Counted from the first letter of the stretch, positions 36,135 to 52,600 are shown. The stretch: 64,000 nucleotides of DNA from Stygiolobus azoricus (GCF_009729035.1 NZ_CP045483.1:372001-436000), one strand, 5' to 3'. Translations and numbers: made by a program. Notes: a model not told the origin generated them from the letters alone.

Positions 36135-36707
36135 CTAATTTCTTTTTTTTAATCTTAGAGTTACAAATACGATTATTGCTAGAATAGAAATAATTAAGAA
36201 TAAGACTGTAGTTGATTGGACAAAAGGATGGTTGTTATTTAAAGTTATTGAAGAAGAAAATGTTGAGAAAATAGTTTCTGACAAGTTATATACTTCTTGT
36301 ATTAACGATACTACTATAGTAGCATTTTGAGAAGAATCATACAAATTTATTGTAAAATATGAGTTGTTATAAAAATACATCAGCAAATAGCTGGATGGAA
36401 TGATAATTTCTGTATAGTTGATTGTTTGAGAAACTATATAATGTAGGGTGCTAGGTAACCTCAGTTTTAAGACCGAGGTATTATCCGTTACATTAAACGT
36501 TAACTGAAATCCGTTAAAATTATACGTTATGTTTAACTGGGAGTTAACGTAATACTGAATAACGCTTATCTTTATTTCTAACGATGGTAGGGAAATTGTA
36601 GAGGTGGTGGAACTCTGCACCTCCGAAAAGATCGTTATTTTATTCATTGACAATAGGATTAATGTAATAAACATTGCACTAATTACTAAACGTTGTGTAA
36701 GAGACAT
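36135..36707 (-). CDS. Secreted or membrane-anchored glycoprotein of unknown function
   Basis: A 190-residue protein with an N-terminal hydrophobic helix (residues about 8-22), a Ser/Thr/Asn-rich extracellular region with about a dozen N-x-S/T sites (for example NITYN, NVTDN, NYTE, NLSE), and a C-terminal transmembrane helix (about 166-184) followed by RLKKRN. This type I-like topology suggests cell-surface exposure. No domain recognised. Confidence 0.65.
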   Translation of the reverse strand: MSLTQRLVISAMFITLILLSMNKITIFSEVQSSTTSTISLPSLEIKISVIQYYVNSQLNITYNFNGFQLTFNVTDNTSVLKLRLPSTLHYIVSQTINYTEIIIPSSYLLMYFYNNSYFTINLYDSSQNATIVVSLIQEVYNLSETIFSTFSSSITLNNNHPFVQSTTVLFLIISILAIIVFVTLRLKKRN

Positions 36708-36754
36708 GTTACAACAGATATTTATTACCCCACATTAATAGAGTATGATTAAGT

Positions 36755-37522
36755 ATGTCCGGTTATCCTCAAGGATATCCCAATCCCTACAATTGGAAGA
36801 TGATACTGATATCGCAAGTGCTAATGATTTTAATGTCTTTTGTTCTATCTCTTTATCCTCAATACTTCTTGCCTGTTTATATCCTTTATATTCTCGTGAT
36901 AATGGGGATATCCAGTGTTATGATGGCTAGAAGTAACCCTATGCTGGCGGAGAGGAAATATATGGGTGAGATATACAAGTCAAATACATTGTTTGAAGAG
37001 AAAAATGCTGGAAGTCTTATACAGAAGGATATGGAGTATGTTCAGAAAATGCAACAACTTGCTGTAGCTAACTTTAAGTCGTTCGGTATAATGATTTTGT
37101 ATATAATAATAATATTTCTATTTTATGACTATGTATTATTAAAAATTGTAGGCAGCGTAACACAATACGAGAAATTAGCAATTTACTTGATCTACTTTGA
37201 AGCTCTATATCTTTTCAACATGTTCGTCTATCGTAGACTGATAAAAATCCAGATGATGGACGCTATGGCTCCCTCAAGTTATAAAGTAACAGAGAAAGGA
37301 ATATTATCCACAGATAAAAGCGGTGTATTCTTACATTCGAGGCATTTGGTCAACGCTGAAATAATAGAGAACAGGGAGAAGAAATATGTAGAGATAGATT
37401 CTAAAACTTCAAAGCTTCCATACAAAATAAGACTCTACACAAATGATATAGATAGGCTCTTGGAGGTTCTTAATAGAGTTAAAAGGATGGAGTTAAAGAG
37501 ACAACAGTCTTCCGATTCGTGA
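36755..37522 (+). CDS. Membrane protein, possibly DUF2208 family
   Basis: A 255-residue protein with hydrophobic segments at residues about 16-34, 39-56, 108-128 and 138-155, and a soluble C-terminal half. It starts with a Pro/Tyr/Gly-rich tail (SGYPQGYPNPYNW). The layout resembles DUF2208 proteins from archaea, but I am not certain of the family. It lies 47 bp from the divergent glycoprotein gene and converges with cbiA, overlapping it by 30 bp. Confidence 0.55.
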   Translation: MSGYPQGYPNPYNWKMILISQVLMILMSFVLSLYPQYFLPVYILYILVIMGISSVMMARSNPMLAERKYMGEIYKSNTLFEEKNAGSLIQKDMEYVQKMQQLAVANFKSFGIMILYIIIIFLFYDYVLLKIVGSVTQYEKLAIYLIYFEALYLFNMFVYRRLIKIQMMDAMAPSSYKVTEKGILSTDKSGVFLHSRHLVNAEIIENREKKYVEIDSKTSKLPYKIRLYTNDIDRLLEVLNRVKRMELKRQQSSDS

Positions 37523-38803
37523 AAAGTATAAGTGAGAATACAATCCTATAGTGTTTTCGTATAATGCACCATCTTTTTCCTCCCATATACCTTTTCCGAT
37601 CTTATTTCTGAATGCAAACTGAACATCAGATCCTACTTGAATTGGCTTAGAGACGTGAAACTCATGCCCTTTGATTGTGGAAGATGATAGATAAGTAATC
37701 CTAATCGGCTCTAACTCCGTATAACCTATAGTCAGCTTATCCTTAGTCTTTATCGAAATATCGAATATGTCAACCATACGATAAGATCTTCCTTGAGTAT
37801 CGATCAACTCTTTAGAGAGATACATGAGTCCTCCGCATTCACCTAGTATTTTAACACCTCGCTCAGAGTTTCTCTTGATCCATTCTTTTGTCAAAGTAGA
37901 ATTCTCTAACTCTTCTAGGTGTAACTCGGGATAACCGCCTCCGATGTATATAAAGTCTGGAGTTTCTGTAGGTCTGTCGTTATTTAAAGGGCTAAAGAAC
38001 TCGAGCTTATATTTTTTTCTTAAGAAGTCTAGGTTAGCTTCATAGTAAAAGTTGAATGCGGAATCCAGTGCGATATAGGCGATTCCCTCTTGTTTAGATT
38101 GATCCTCGCTGGTCACTTCATTATCTATCGGCTTTGTATCTTTTGAAATTTCCACCAGTCTATCTAAATCTACGTTTTCTTCTACAAGTCTGGAGGTGTA
38201 ACTGATCACTTCTTCAGCTTTGTTGAAGTCTTCAGTTGTGTATAGACCTAAATGCCTTGATGGAACTGTAAGTTGTTTATCGAAGTTTATGTAGCCGAGA
38301 ACCTCGATGTCTTCTGGAACTGATCTTTTACAATAGTTAAAGTGAGTAGATGAACCTACTTGGTTAAATATTACTCCTTTTACATTAGCGTTTCCATACT
38401 CTTTCAGTCCTTTTATTATAGCACCTGCCGTGCTAGCTAGACTACTACAATTTATTACCAGAACTATCGGCGTGTGGGTTATTTTGGACAGCTCGTAAGT
38501 GCTGTATCTAATATCAACTCCATCATATAGACCCATCACTCCTTCAATTATACCAAGATGGTAACCCTTGCTGTATTTTGCTAGTGTCTGCTTTACTCCA
38601 TCCTCTCCCATGAGCCAAATGTCTAGATTGATTGCTGGAGAACCGGTAGCTATCTTTAAGTACTTAGAGTCTATGAAATCTGGTCCAGCCTTAAAAGTCC
38701 TCACTTTAAACTTTTTGGATAGTGCTCTGGCTATCCCAGAAGTTATTAGCGTCTTACCTGAGTTACTTCTGTCTGAAGAAATGATTATACGGGGTAGGAT
38801 CAC
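37493..38803 (-). CDS. cbiA: Cobyrinate a,c-diamide synthase
   Basis: Amidates side chains a and c of cobyrinate using glutamine and ATP in cobalamin synthesis. The 436-residue protein has the N-terminal P-loop-type ISSDRSNSGKTLIT, the GVMGLYDGVD metal-binding segment, and a class I glutamine amidotransferase domain with GECGGLMYLS carrying the nucleophilic Cys. The start is GTG. A cbiX gene of the same pathway lies 4 kb away, and the gene is divergent from pcna3 across 35 bp. Confidence 0.88.
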   Translation of the reverse strand: MILPRIIISSDRSNSGKTLITSGIARALSKKFKVRTFKAGPDFIDSKYLKIATGSPAINLDIWLMGEDGVKQTLAKYSKGYHLGIIEGVMGLYDGVDIRYSTYELSKITHTPIVLVINCSSLASTAGAIIKGLKEYGNANVKGVIFNQVGSSTHFNYCKRSVPEDIEVLGYINFDKQLTVPSRHLGLYTTEDFNKAEEVISYTSRLVEENVDLDRLVEISKDTKPIDNEVTSEDQSKQEGIAYIALDSAFNFYYEANLDFLRKKYKLEFFSPLNNDRPTETPDFIYIGGGYPELHLEELENSTLTKEWIKRNSERGVKILGECGGLMYLSKELIDTQGRSYRMVDIFDISIKTKDKLTIGYTELEPIRITYLSSSTIKGHEFHVSKPIQVGSDVQFAFRNKIGKGIWEEKDGALYENTIGLYSHLYFSRIGRLLSL

Positions 38804-38838
38804 GCAAAAAATAAGAGCTAAATAACTTAATTTATTTT

Positions 38839-39579
38839 ATGCATGTATATTACGATGATGCGCGAGACATAAAGGCTATTATACAAACCCTCACTAAGTT
38901 GGTTGATGAAGCTCTTTTCGAAATAAAACCAGAAGGTATAAAATTAACTGCTGTAGACAGGGCAAAAATATCTTTAATTAACATTGATTTACCTGCGGAA
39001 ATGTTTAAAGAGTACGAGGTTCAGGAAGAATACAAATTCGGATTCAACACTCAATATATGTCGAAACTGATGAAAGCTGTGAAAGGAAAACAAGCAATTT
39101 CATTAGATGCAGATAACGAAGAGGTAGTAAGGTTGAGTATTATAGGTGCTATAAATCGTGTTTTCAACATAAGAAATATTCAAGTTTTACCCCCTGAAAT
39201 ACCAGAAGCCAATTTTGAGTTTGATATAAAAGCTTCAATTTCCTCGAAAGGTCTGAAAACTGCTATAAGTGAAGTTGCACAAGTTAGTAAAGATAGTGTA
39301 ACGATATCTGCAACTGAAGAAAAAGTAGTAATTAAAGGAGGTGAAGAGAGCAAAGTAGAAAGTGAGTTTACAAAGGAGACCGGTGCTTTGGCTGACATAG
39401 AGTTTACTAAAGAGGCAACAGCTACTTATGACATTAATTACATTGACAACGTTTTACAGCTAACTAAACTTTCAGATTATACTAAGCTAGCCTTTTCGGA
39501 TCAGAAACCTTTGCAGATGGAATTCAACATGGAAGGAGGGGGGAAAGTTACTTATTTGCTTGCTCCTAAACTATCTTGA
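38839..39579 (+). CDS. pcn3: Sliding clamp subunit PCNA3
   Basis: A 246-residue clamp subunit matching the PCNA3 member of the Sulfolobales heterotrimer: YYDDARDIKAIIQTLTKLVDEAL at the start (two parts), NTQYMSKLMKAVKGKQAI in the middle, and FNMEGGGKVTYLLAPKLS at the end. It carries the typical DRAKISLINIDLP loop. PCNA2, the third subunit, is not in the window. Its stop overlaps the ATG of the MetE-like gene by one base. Confidence 0.9.
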   Translation: MHVYYDDARDIKAIIQTLTKLVDEALFEIKPEGIKLTAVDRAKISLINIDLPAEMFKEYEVQEEYKFGFNTQYMSKLMKAVKGKQAISLDADNEEVVRLSIIGAINRVFNIRNIQVLPPEIPEANFEFDIKASISSKGLKTAISEVAQVSKDSVTISATEEKVVIKGGEESKVESEFTKETGALADIEFTKEATATYDINYIDNVLQLTKLSDYTKLAFSDQKPLQMEFNMEGGGKVTYLLAPKLS

Positions 39580-40553
39580 TGGAGATCTATACAGCACTGG
39601 TGGGTAGCTATCCTAGATCTATAAAGTTAGCCAAGATAATAACTAGGTATAGAAACGGAAATGTTGAAGAGTCTAAAGTAATAGAAGAAATAGATAAATT
39701 TCAGAAAGATTTCTTCGGACTAATGGAGAAATATAAAGTAGACTATGTAACAGACGGAATGGTAGAATGGGACGATATAGTAGACTTAACTTACTCTTTT
39801 CTTAAGGGTGTTGAAAAGGGAGCGTTAGATAGATTTTTTGACAACAACTTCTACTATCGCCATATTGTAATTAAGTCTAAATTGGAGTACAGAGAATCTA
39901 ATGATTACATTAAATTCATGGAATTAGCGAAGAAGAATGTAAAGAAAAGTCTGAAATTAAAGGCTGTTATATTAGGGCCGCTGTCATTTACGTATATGTC
40001 TAAGAACGTGCACTACAAAGGCAAGATAGAAGATTTAATGATGGATTACTCCTACATAGTGAACTCTTTACTTAAGGATTCTGAAAAATACTATGACGCA
40101 GTGGAAATACATGAGCCGTATTTCTTTCAAGATAGAGTGAGAAAGCAAAGATTAGAGAACTTAAATGAGTACTATAAGGCGATGTTTGACGGAATAAATA
40201 AAGAAAAACACATCATAACATACTTCAACATAAAGTTCGACGTCATTGATGATTATTTTAAGTTACCAGTAGATATCTACGGCTTTGATGTAACAGAGGA
40301 TAACAAACCAATGATTGGAATGCTATACAACATCAGCAAAGATAGGCAAGTGTATTTCGGTGTTTTGGACTCAAGAAACACTAAGTTAGATAAGATCTCT
40401 ACAATAAAGAGGATTGCAAATAACGCTAAAGAGAAGGGTATAACTAAATTAATCTTGGGGAATTCTACCTTCAACGATTTAATACCTGAGCTCATAGTAA
40501 AGAGAAAGTTTAAAATATTACAGAGGGCGAAGGAGATGATACTAAATGGATGA
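39579..40553 (+). CDS. MetE-like protein without zinc ligands
   Basis: A 324-residue protein in the cobalamin-independent methionine synthase superfamily. It begins [12 protein letters not shown], the MetE (beta/alpha)8 first-strand motif, and has an [11 protein letters not shown] strand, but the His/Cys/Cys zinc set seen in the next gene is absent. The most likely reading is an N-terminal-domain relative that works with or regulates the downstream enzyme. It overlaps the next gene by 8 bp. Start: the ATG overlapping the pcna3 TGA. Confidence 0.75.
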   Translation: MEIYTALVGSYPRSIKLAKIITRYRNGNVEESKVIEEIDKFQKDFFGLMEKYKVDYVTDGMVEWDDIVDLTYSFLKGVEKGALDRFFDNNFYYRHIVIKSKLEYRESNDYIKFMELAKKNVKKSLKLKAVILGPLSFTYMSKNVHYKGKIEDLMMDYSYIVNSLLKDSEKYYDAVEIHEPYFFQDRVRKQRLENLNEYYKAMFDGINKEKHIITYFNIKFDVIDDYFKLPVDIYGFDVTEDNKPMIGMLYNISKDRQVYFGVLDSRNTKLDKISTIKRIANNAKEKGITKLILGNSTFNDLIPELIVKRKFKILQRAKEMILNG

Positions 40554-41562
40554 ACTCCCTATTTTACCAACTACGGTAATCGGTAGTTATCCAAGGCCCA
40601 AATGGTTAAGAGAATCTATAAGACTATATCATCAAGGTAAACTTAACGAGCAAGAGATGAAGGAAGCGTTTAATGATGCTGTGATAACAGTGCTCAGAGA
40701 CCATCAAAAAGCAGGAATAGATGTTCCTACAGATGGTGAGATGAGAAGAGACGAAATGGTAGAGTTCTTTGCAGAGAGACTAGGCGGTTTTAGGTTTTAC
40801 GGCTTCGTTAGGGTATGGGGTGATCATTACTATAGGAAACCATCTGTAGTAGGTAAGATAACATATAAAGAGCCTATGTTACTTGAAGAAGCTCTATTTG
40901 CTAAGGAAGCCAGTTACAGTCCTTATCTGAAAGTAACGATTACCGGTCCTTATACAATAGCCGAGTGGTCTTACAACGAATACTACAAGAGTAAGAGAGA
41001 TCTGGCATTCGATCTAGCAAAAGTGCTTAACACTGAAATGAAAAAGCTAGTGGAGGCTGGAATAAAGGTCGTCCAGGTTGATGAACCCGCTATCCACACT
41101 AGGAAGGACGAAGTAGAATGGGCGATAGAAGCTGTAAATGAGTCTATTAGGGGGATAGATGTTAAGGTCGTTATGCACGTGTGTTACGGCGAATATTCGT
41201 ATCTAGAGCCGTATTTGGACAGATTAAAAGTTGACCAAATTAACCTAGCTCTGAAAAACTACAATTATGAACCAGTAAAACTTTTCGAGAAATGGGACGG
41301 TGAAATAGGAGTAGGAGTAATAGACGTCCATAACAGAAGAGTGGAGTCACCTGAGGAGGTAGCTAATGATTTAAGAATGTTATTGGAGCACTTTAAGCCA
41401 GAGAGAGTGTGGGTAAACCCCGACTGTGGACTGAAGCTTTTGCCTAGGTCTATAGCTTATCAAAAGATGGAGAATATGGTAAAGGGTACATTAATAGTGA
41501 GAGAAGAACTTAAAAGAAAGGGTTATACTACTACTAATCTGAAACCATTATTTAATAGGTGA
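40546..41562 (+). CDS. metE: Core methionine synthase, MetE C-terminal-domain type
   Basis: Transfers a methyl group to homocysteine. The 338-residue protein has [15 protein letters not shown] at its start, [29 protein letters not shown], and the zinc ligands His and Cys in [10 protein letters not shown] plus Cys in [10 protein letters not shown]. It is the size of the catalytic half of MetE alone, as found in archaeal core methionine synthases. It is cotranscribed with the ligand-free paralogue upstream. The methyl donor is unknown for such enzymes in Sulfolobales. Confidence 0.85.
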   Translation: MDELPILPTTVIGSYPRPKWLRESIRLYHQGKLNEQEMKEAFNDAVITVLRDHQKAGIDVPTDGEMRRDEMVEFFAERLGGFRFYGFVRVWGDHYYRKPSVVGKITYKEPMLLEEALFAKEASYSPYLKVTITGPYTIAEWSYNEYYKSKRDLAFDLAKVLNTEMKKLVEAGIKVVQVDEPAIHTRKDEVEWAIEAVNESIRGIDVKVVMHVCYGEYSYLEPYLDRLKVDQINLALKNYNYEPVKLFEKWDGEIGVGVIDVHNRRVESPEEVANDLRMLLEHFKPERVWVNPDCGLKLLPRSIAYQKMENMVKGTLIVREELKRKGYTTTNLKPLFNR

Positions 41563-41567
41563 ATGGC

Positions 41568-42026
41568 GTGAATAAGAAACGAGCTCATGGTCAAAGTCAC
41601 TCTACTAGACCCGTCAGGACTGGAGCTCCTAAGTGGGTTAGGTTCACTAGGGAAGAAGTGGAGTTACTTATAGAAGAACTATCTAAGAAAGGGTATCCTC
41701 CAAGTATGATAGGGTTAATATTGAGAGACCAATACGGAGTGCCACTAGTTAGGCAAATAGCTGGTAAAAAAGTAGTTCAAATATTAGAGGAGAAAGGTTT
41801 AGCACCTAAGATTCCAGAAGATTTATACAATTTAATAAAGAAGGCTGTTAACATAAGAAGACACTTGTTTGAGCATCCAAAGGATAAGAAAGCCAAGAGA
41901 GGGTTAGAAGAGACTGAGTCTAAGATAAGAAGATTAGTAAGATACTATATAGAGGTAGGTAAGTTACCTCAAGGATGGAGATACGAGCCTGAGAAAGCAG
42001 AACTGCTCGTTTCAGGAGCTCAATGA
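41568..42026 (+). CDS. rps15: Small ribosomal subunit protein uS15
   Basis: A 152-residue 30S protein of the archaeal/eukaryotic S13-type. It has [21 protein letters not shown] at the start (in parts), [14 protein letters not shown], and the [20 protein letters not shown] helix. GTG 41568 is 5 bp after GGTGA (41558-41562), so it is preferred over the in-frame GTG at 41559. It converges with cbiX, overlapping by 15 bp. Confidence 0.94.
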   Translation: MNKKRAHGQSHSTRPVRTGAPKWVRFTREEVELLIEELSKKGYPPSMIGLILRDQYGVPLVRQIAGKKVVQILEEKGLAPKIPEDLYNLIKKAVNIRRHLFEHPKDKKAKRGLEETESKIRRLVRYYIEVGKLPQGWRYEPEKAELLVSGAQ

Positions 42027-42365
42027 TTTTTCCACTCTTTCTTTGAGAATTTCTACAACCCTTTGGTCTACCCCTATTGGATCAGCGACTATTATTTTAA
42101 CTTTATTTGACACTGATTGAAGCTGTTTAGGAATATCCCTCTTAAAGTGCGTTCCCGCCGCAAAAAGCAGTGGGACTACAACTATAGTATCTACACCTTT
42201 TTCAATAAGCTTCTTAGCTGCGTCGGTAATATTAGGTTCGTTAAACTCGATGAACCCGTACTCGACTACTGAAAAATACTTTCTAAGTAAGTCAGCATAC
42301 TTTATTGCAACTTCTTTCCACTCACTAACTTTACTTCCGTGTAAAACTAGTAATACGCCAATCAT
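42012..42365 (-). CDS. cbiX: Sirohydrochlorin cobaltochelatase, short CbiX
   Basis: Inserts cobalt into sirohydrochlorin in the anaerobic cobalamin route. The 117-residue protein is the small archaeal form that acts as a homodimer. It has the [14 protein letters not shown] motif with the metal-binding His and the [18 protein letters not shown] second His. It belongs with cbiA in the same pathway. It is divergent from rps6e. Confidence 0.9.
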   Translation of the reverse strand: MIGVLLVLHGSKVSEWKEVAIKYADLLRKYFSVVEYGFIEFNEPNITDAAKKLIEKGVDTIVVVPLLFAAGTHFKRDIPKQLQSVSNKVKIIVADPIGVDQRVVEILKERVEKSLSS

Positions 42366-42428
42366 AAGTCAAATTATTAACTTCGATTTTATATACTTGT
42401 GTTTTGATTTAGCTTAAAGGGATAAAGA

Positions 42429-43070
42429 GTGCCTGACTTCAAGATTGTCATATCTGACCCGCAAACAAAAGAGCCTAACACAGCTAAGGTTAAGGTTAAA
42501 GTATCTGATACAGTTCAGGTTAATCAGGGAGAGAAGGACGGAAAAGCAATACCCTCAGCCAAACTAAATGAGAAGACTAAACAAGATCTCGGTTTAGACC
42601 AGTTCGTGACAGTGGAGATAGAAAAGCAGGAGGGAGATAAAAAGTTAAGAATAAAGGGCCACTTTAAGGTCGAGGTAGATAACTCAGTCCCTCAAAATGA
42701 GATATGGATTTCACAGCAGATGGGAGAGAAATTTGGTGCTAATGAGTTTGAAGCAATAGCTTATAGAACTAAAGCCTTCCAAGTCTCAGTAGATCAATCA
42801 AAAGTCCCCAGTTTAATAGGGGCAAAAATAGGGGATGTAGTTGACGTGAACATATCCGGAGTACCCCTGAAACTTAAGATAACCGGTGGGTCAGATAACT
42901 CAGGCTTCCCGATGAGATTTGACTTTCAAGGCGGTGCTAAAAGGAGGCTTTTACTGAGCTCCCCTCCCGGTTTCTATCCTACTGAAGACGGTATGAGAAA
43001 GAAGAAGACCGTTCGCGGAAATATGATCACTGCTGAAATAGTTCAGATTAATACTATATTAGTTAGGTGA
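42429..43070 (+). CDS. rps6e: Small ribosomal subunit protein eS6
   Basis: A 213-residue 30S protein. The eS6 domain is in the second half: [36 protein letters not shown] and the [19 protein letters not shown] segment. The first half (about 90 residues) is a Sulfolobales-type extension. Start is GTG. TTTATATA lies about 30-40 bp upstream. It leads the aIF2-gamma, PIN, Rpo7 and Spt4 group. Confidence 0.9.
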   Translation: MPDFKIVISDPQTKEPNTAKVKVKVSDTVQVNQGEKDGKAIPSAKLNEKTKQDLGLDQFVTVEIEKQEGDKKLRIKGHFKVEVDNSVPQNEIWISQQMGEKFGANEFEAIAYRTKAFQVSVDQSKVPSLIGAKIGDVVDVNISGVPLKLKITGGSDNSGFPMRFDFQGGAKRRLLLSSPPGFYPTEDGMRKKKTVRGNMITAEIVQINTILVR

Positions 43071-43078
43071 AAAAACTT

Positions 43079-44730
<1,652 letters not shown>

Positions 44731-44742
44731 TCTGATATCTCT

Positions 44743-45294
44743 ATGTTTAAACTCATTAAAGCCAAGGGTATCGTTAGAATACCTCCAGACTACTTCGGTC
44801 AGCCTATCGATGATGTTGCGTTGCAAATTCTAAGACAAGAATACCAGGAAAAAGTATTAAAGGATATCGGACTTATACTCGGCGTGTTGGACGCTAAAGC
44901 AAACGAGGAAGGATATATAATCTTCGGAGACGGTGCAACTTATCATGAGGTAGAGTTCAATATGTTAGTTTATGCACCAATGATGCATGAAATAGTTGAA
45001 GGTGAGGTGAATCAAGTAGATAACTACGGTATATACGTCAATATAGGTCCGGTTGACGGTCTAGTTCATATATCACAAATAACTGACGATAACCTGAAAT
45101 TTGATCAAAATAGAGGTATTCTTATAGGAGAGAGGTCTAAGAAGGTCATTCAGAAGGGGGATAGAGTGAGAGCACGGATAATTAGTATATCAGTAGGAGG
45201 TTCTAGAATGCCAAGAATAGCCCTAACAATGAAGCAACCATTCTTAGGTAAATTAGAGTGGATAAACCAAGAACTCTCAAAGGCGAGTAAGTGA
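44743..45294 (+). CDS. rpo7: RNA polymerase subunit Rpo7 (RpoE1)
   Basis: A 183-residue stalk subunit, the counterpart of Rpb7. The N-terminal RNP-like domain begins [20 protein letters not shown], and an S1 domain starts near residue 82 ([21 protein letters not shown]). It pairs with Rpo4 to bind TFE and nascent RNA. GTG/ATG of spt4 overlap its stop by a few bases. Confidence 0.94.
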   Translation: MFKLIKAKGIVRIPPDYFGQPIDDVALQILRQEYQEKVLKDIGLILGVLDAKANEEGYIIFGDGATYHEVEFNMLVYAPMMHEIVEGEVNQVDNYGIYVNIGPVDGLVHISQITDDNLKFDQNRGILIGERSKKVIQKGDRVRARIISISVGGSRMPRIALTMKQPFLGKLEWINQELSKASK

Positions 45295-45494
45295 TGCCAG
45301 AAAAGAAGATATTCAAGGCTTGTAAAAATTGTAGAGCACTAGTACCTTTGGAGACAGCTACATGCCCTATCTGTAACTCTACGTCTTTCAGTGAGGATTG
45401 GAGCGGGATGGTTATTATAATAAGTCAAGATTCTGAAGTAGCAAAGGTCTTTGGGGCATCGACACCGTGGAGATACGCGATTACAGTCAAGTAG
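45294..45494 (+). CDS. spt4: Transcription elongation factor Spt4
   Basis: A 66-residue zinc protein, partner of Spt5. Two Cys pairs (CKNC and CPIC) form the zinc site, followed by SEDWSGMVIIISQDSEVAKVFG, which matches the Spt5-contact strand. ATG 45294 overlaps the rpo7 stop. The start of the following gene lies 28 bp inside this one. Confidence 0.93.
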   Translation: MPEKKIFKACKNCRALVPLETATCPICNSTSFSEDWSGMVIIISQDSEVAKVFGASTPWRYAITVK

Positions 45495-46006
45495 ATTATT
45501 GTTTTATTTTACCTCAAGAACTGAGAAACCAATTGGCAAAACCGTACGGTATTCTTTTCACAAACAATACCGAACTTCTCCACTTTCTCATATCTAGGAA
45601 AAACTCGAGAATAATAACAGTTGGCGATGTTGTAACTAAGACCGTATTAGACCTTAACTTAACTCCTTTTCTGTCATTAGTAGACGGAAAAACTAGGCGT
45701 AAGTTTAATACTGAAAAGAGGACGATAGTCATGGAAAGGGTAAAAAACGAAGCCGGGCTGATAAGGTTATCAGCAATTTCAAAAATTAAAGAACTGCTTG
45801 AGATTGACTCAGATGCTAGTAAGGTCGTTTATGTGGAGGGTGAAGAGGATTTATTAGTAATTCCAATAGTAATTTACGGAAAAGACGGAGATATTATACT
45901 TTATGGTCAACCATATGCAGGAGCCGTTGTCCTGATAATAGACGATCTAATAAGAAGAAGGGTAATGGAAATCTTCACCAAGTTTAGGATAGTTAAGTGT
46001 GAATAA
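45467..46006 (+). CDS. GTP-dependent dephospho-CoA kinase (DUF359)
   Basis: The final step of CoA synthesis in archaea: GTP phosphorylates dephospho-CoA. The 179-residue protein has the family pattern LPQELRNQLAKPYGILF, IITVGDVVTKTVLDL, a VDGKTRR segment near residue 75, and VEGEEDLLVIPIVIYG followed by LYGQPYAGAVVL. The start is GTG inside spt4; no later start fits. Linkage after spt4 is conserved in archaea. Confidence 0.86.
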   Translation: MEIRDYSQVDYCFILPQELRNQLAKPYGILFTNNTELLHFLISRKNSRIITVGDVVTKTVLDLNLTPFLSLVDGKTRRKFNTEKRTIVMERVKNEAGLIRLSAISKIKELLEIDSDASKVVYVEGEEDLLVIPIVIYGKDGDIILYGQPYAGAVVLIIDDLIRRRVMEIFTKFRIVKCE

Positions 46007-46009
46007 AAA

Positions 46010-46066
46010 CATCCGACCTGCGCGGGCTCATCACTTGTCAGCCCTTTCGAGCTTCTTCATCTTTGT
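46010..46066 (-). ncRNA. Candidate C/D box sRNA at the 3' end of apgM
   Basis: On the minus strand: C-like AAGATGA (46063-46057), 15 nt, D' CTGA (46041-46038), 3-nt spacer, perfect C' GTGATGA (46034-46028), a 12-nt guide (46027-46016), and D-like CGGA (46015-46012). Box order and spacing fit archaeal C/D guides; C and D each differ from consensus at one base. It starts within a few bases of the apgM stop, so it may be released from that mRNA's 3' end. Confidence 0.55.
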
Positions 46067-46070
46067 TTCT

Positions 46071-49664
<3,594 letters not shown>

Positions 49665-52600
49665 ATGAGTATAAACTTGAGGGAGATTCCCCCATCTATA
49701 TATAAGTCGAGTTGCCCGAATTGTGGAGGAGCTATTTCATCTTCCAGACTGAGTAAAGGTTCAGTGTGTACTAGGTGCTTTTCTGACGATGAGGCTGAAT
49801 TTCAAAGCCTAAACGACTTGATAAAAGCTTTGAAAAGTGCTGGTACTTTGAACAAGCTTTCAAAGGAAAGTGATATTCTGTCCGAATTTAATGTGTTTAG
49901 TGAAATATTTAGAACAGCTATTGGTTATCCCCCTTATGGTCCCCAGAAGAGTTGGATCATTAGGCTCTTACGAAATGACAGTTTCGCAATTATAGCTCCA
50001 CCAGGTTTAGGAAAGACTACCTTCGGTCTAGTTGCTTCATTATATTATGCAAATAAAAAGAAGAAATCCATAATAATATTTCCAACCAAGAGTCTAGTTA
50101 AACAAGCACTTGATAAACTGTCTGTCTTTTCCTCTAATTCTGGTATAGAAGCAAAAATAATATATTACCACTCGGGTCTCACAGAATCACAAAGGCAAGA
50201 GCTTAATAAGAGTTTGTATTCCAATGAGTTCGACATTTTCATATCAACTAATCGTTTTATGATAGATCATATAGACAGCTTATCTAATTTAAAATACGAC
50301 TTTCTGTTTGTAGATGATGTTGATACAGCATTAAAATCTAGTAAAAGTGCACAAGCAGTTTTACGTCTTGTAGGATTTTCACAAGATGCAATGACCAAAG
50401 TCAGGGAGCTAATGAAAGTTAAGGATACAGAAATTCTGTTCTCAGAAGTAGAAAAAATCAGGAAAGGGATTTTAGGGAATAAGACTGTGGTTTTCTCTTC
50501 AGCAACACTAACTAAGGGTAACCCCGTTTTCTCCCTACTTATGGGTTTTAAGCCTGGAAGCTCAGTAATATATTTGCGAAAAATAATCGATGCTTATACT
50601 GAACTACCTACCAACGATTATGAAGTTGTAAGACTGTTAAAAGAGCTATTATCGAGGCTCGGCAGTGGTGGTCTTATATTCGTTCCGGTTGATAAGGGTC
50701 AAGAATATGCTAAGTTTTTAGAGGAAAGTCTTTCAAAAGATTTTAGCATAGCAACGGTTGCCTCATCCAGCACTTCTAAAATAGAGGAATTTGCTGAAGG
50801 TAAGATTGATATCCTTATAGGCTCAGCAACTCATTATGGTATCCTAGTAAGGGGGATTGATTTACCGTGGAGAATTAAATATGCAATATTCGTAGGAATT
50901 CCGAAATTCAAATTCAAAATAGGAGAGACTGTAAATCTAGTTACTTTAAGTAGAATTCTAAGTATAATCGCTCTCATTACTAAGGATCAGGAGATCATAA
51001 GACTAGCTGGTCGCGTTAGAGGAAAGATCAGGAGATTATCTCCAGCAGCTCTTGCATTGTTAAGTCAACAAGCCAGAGAGGGAAAACTAGAGGATGAAAC
51101 ACTAATAAAGGCTTATGGGATTGTTAACTCCTATCTCCAGAACGAGGATGTTCTCAAGAAAATAAGTGAAATGGGAGATTTTGTAATCTCGAACGGAAAT
51201 ATACTAATCCCAGATTACTTAACTTATATACAGGCTAGCGGGAGAACATCTAGAATTTACGGTGGAGATCTGACAACTGGTCTTTCAATATTGCTAGTAG
51301 ACGATAAAAACTTATTTGAAATATTTAATAGAAAGATTTCCTTAATACTAGATGAAATAAACTGGAAGGAACTTGATTTAAATTCATGGAAGATAGGAAA
51401 CGTGGAACTGTCTGAGATTATTAATGGTATTAATGAAGAAAGAGAGAAAATACTCAAGATCAAGAAAGAAGGAGGTATTACTCCCTTACTCGGAAAGGTT
51501 AAAACAGTACTATTAATTGTAGAATCGCCGAATAAGGCTAAAACCATATCTAATTTCTTTTCAAGACCCAGTACTAGGCAAGTAGGAAATCTTAGGGTTT
51601 ATGAAACAGTTCTAGAGGATAAGGTTCTAATGGTAACCGCGTCTGGTGGACATGTTTATGATCTCACAACTGACAACATAGGGGTTTATGGAGTAGATGT
51701 TAAAATAAGTGAAGATGGTTCGGCGCTATTTCTACCTTACTATAATACAATTAAGAGGTGTAAAAACGGTCATCAATTCACTGATTATGATAAAGGCGGT
51801 AAGTGTCCTAATTGCGGGACTACTGATATTATTACGGATAAGACGTATACAGTAGAAAATCTAAGAAAATTATCTTTAGAAGTTGATGAGATATTAATAG
51901 GAACTGATCCTGATACAGAGGGAGAGAAAATAGCTTGGGATTTGTACTTAGCGTTGAGACCGTATAACAATAATATTAGGAGAGCTGAATTTCATGAAGT
52001 TACGAGAAGAGCTATTATTCAAGCTATATCTAACCCTAGGGAATTTAACGTGAACCTCGTGGAGTCTCAAATAGTAAGGAGAATAGAAGACAGATGGATA
52101 GGATTTAAACTTTCTCAAAAGGTTCAAACTGAGTTCTGGCCGAAATATTGTACAGAAGAAAAAGAAAGAGCTAGAAGCAAGTACTATAATCAGAGTACAG
52201 ATTGTTCAGAGAACAGAAACTTAAGTGCTGGCAGAGTTCAGACACCAGTACTTAACTGGATAGTAACTAGATACGATGAGTATAACAAGACTAAAACTAG
52301 GGTCTATTACGGAAGAATAAAAGGGCTCGAGGATATAACTTTCTATGTCCAAAGGCAAGAAGGAGTTAGAAAGAACAACGTCGTTACAGTAACATTTAAG
52401 GAAATAAATGAGGTAATTGAGGACTTCGGACCTTTACCCCCCTATACTACTGATACTTTACTTTCAGATGCCAACAATTTCTTTGGGCTATCTGCTCCAG
52501 AAACAATGAGGATTGCGCAAGACCTATTCGAACTAGGTCTGATAACATACCACAGAACCGATAGTACGAGAATCTCTAACGTAGGAATATCAATAGCTGA

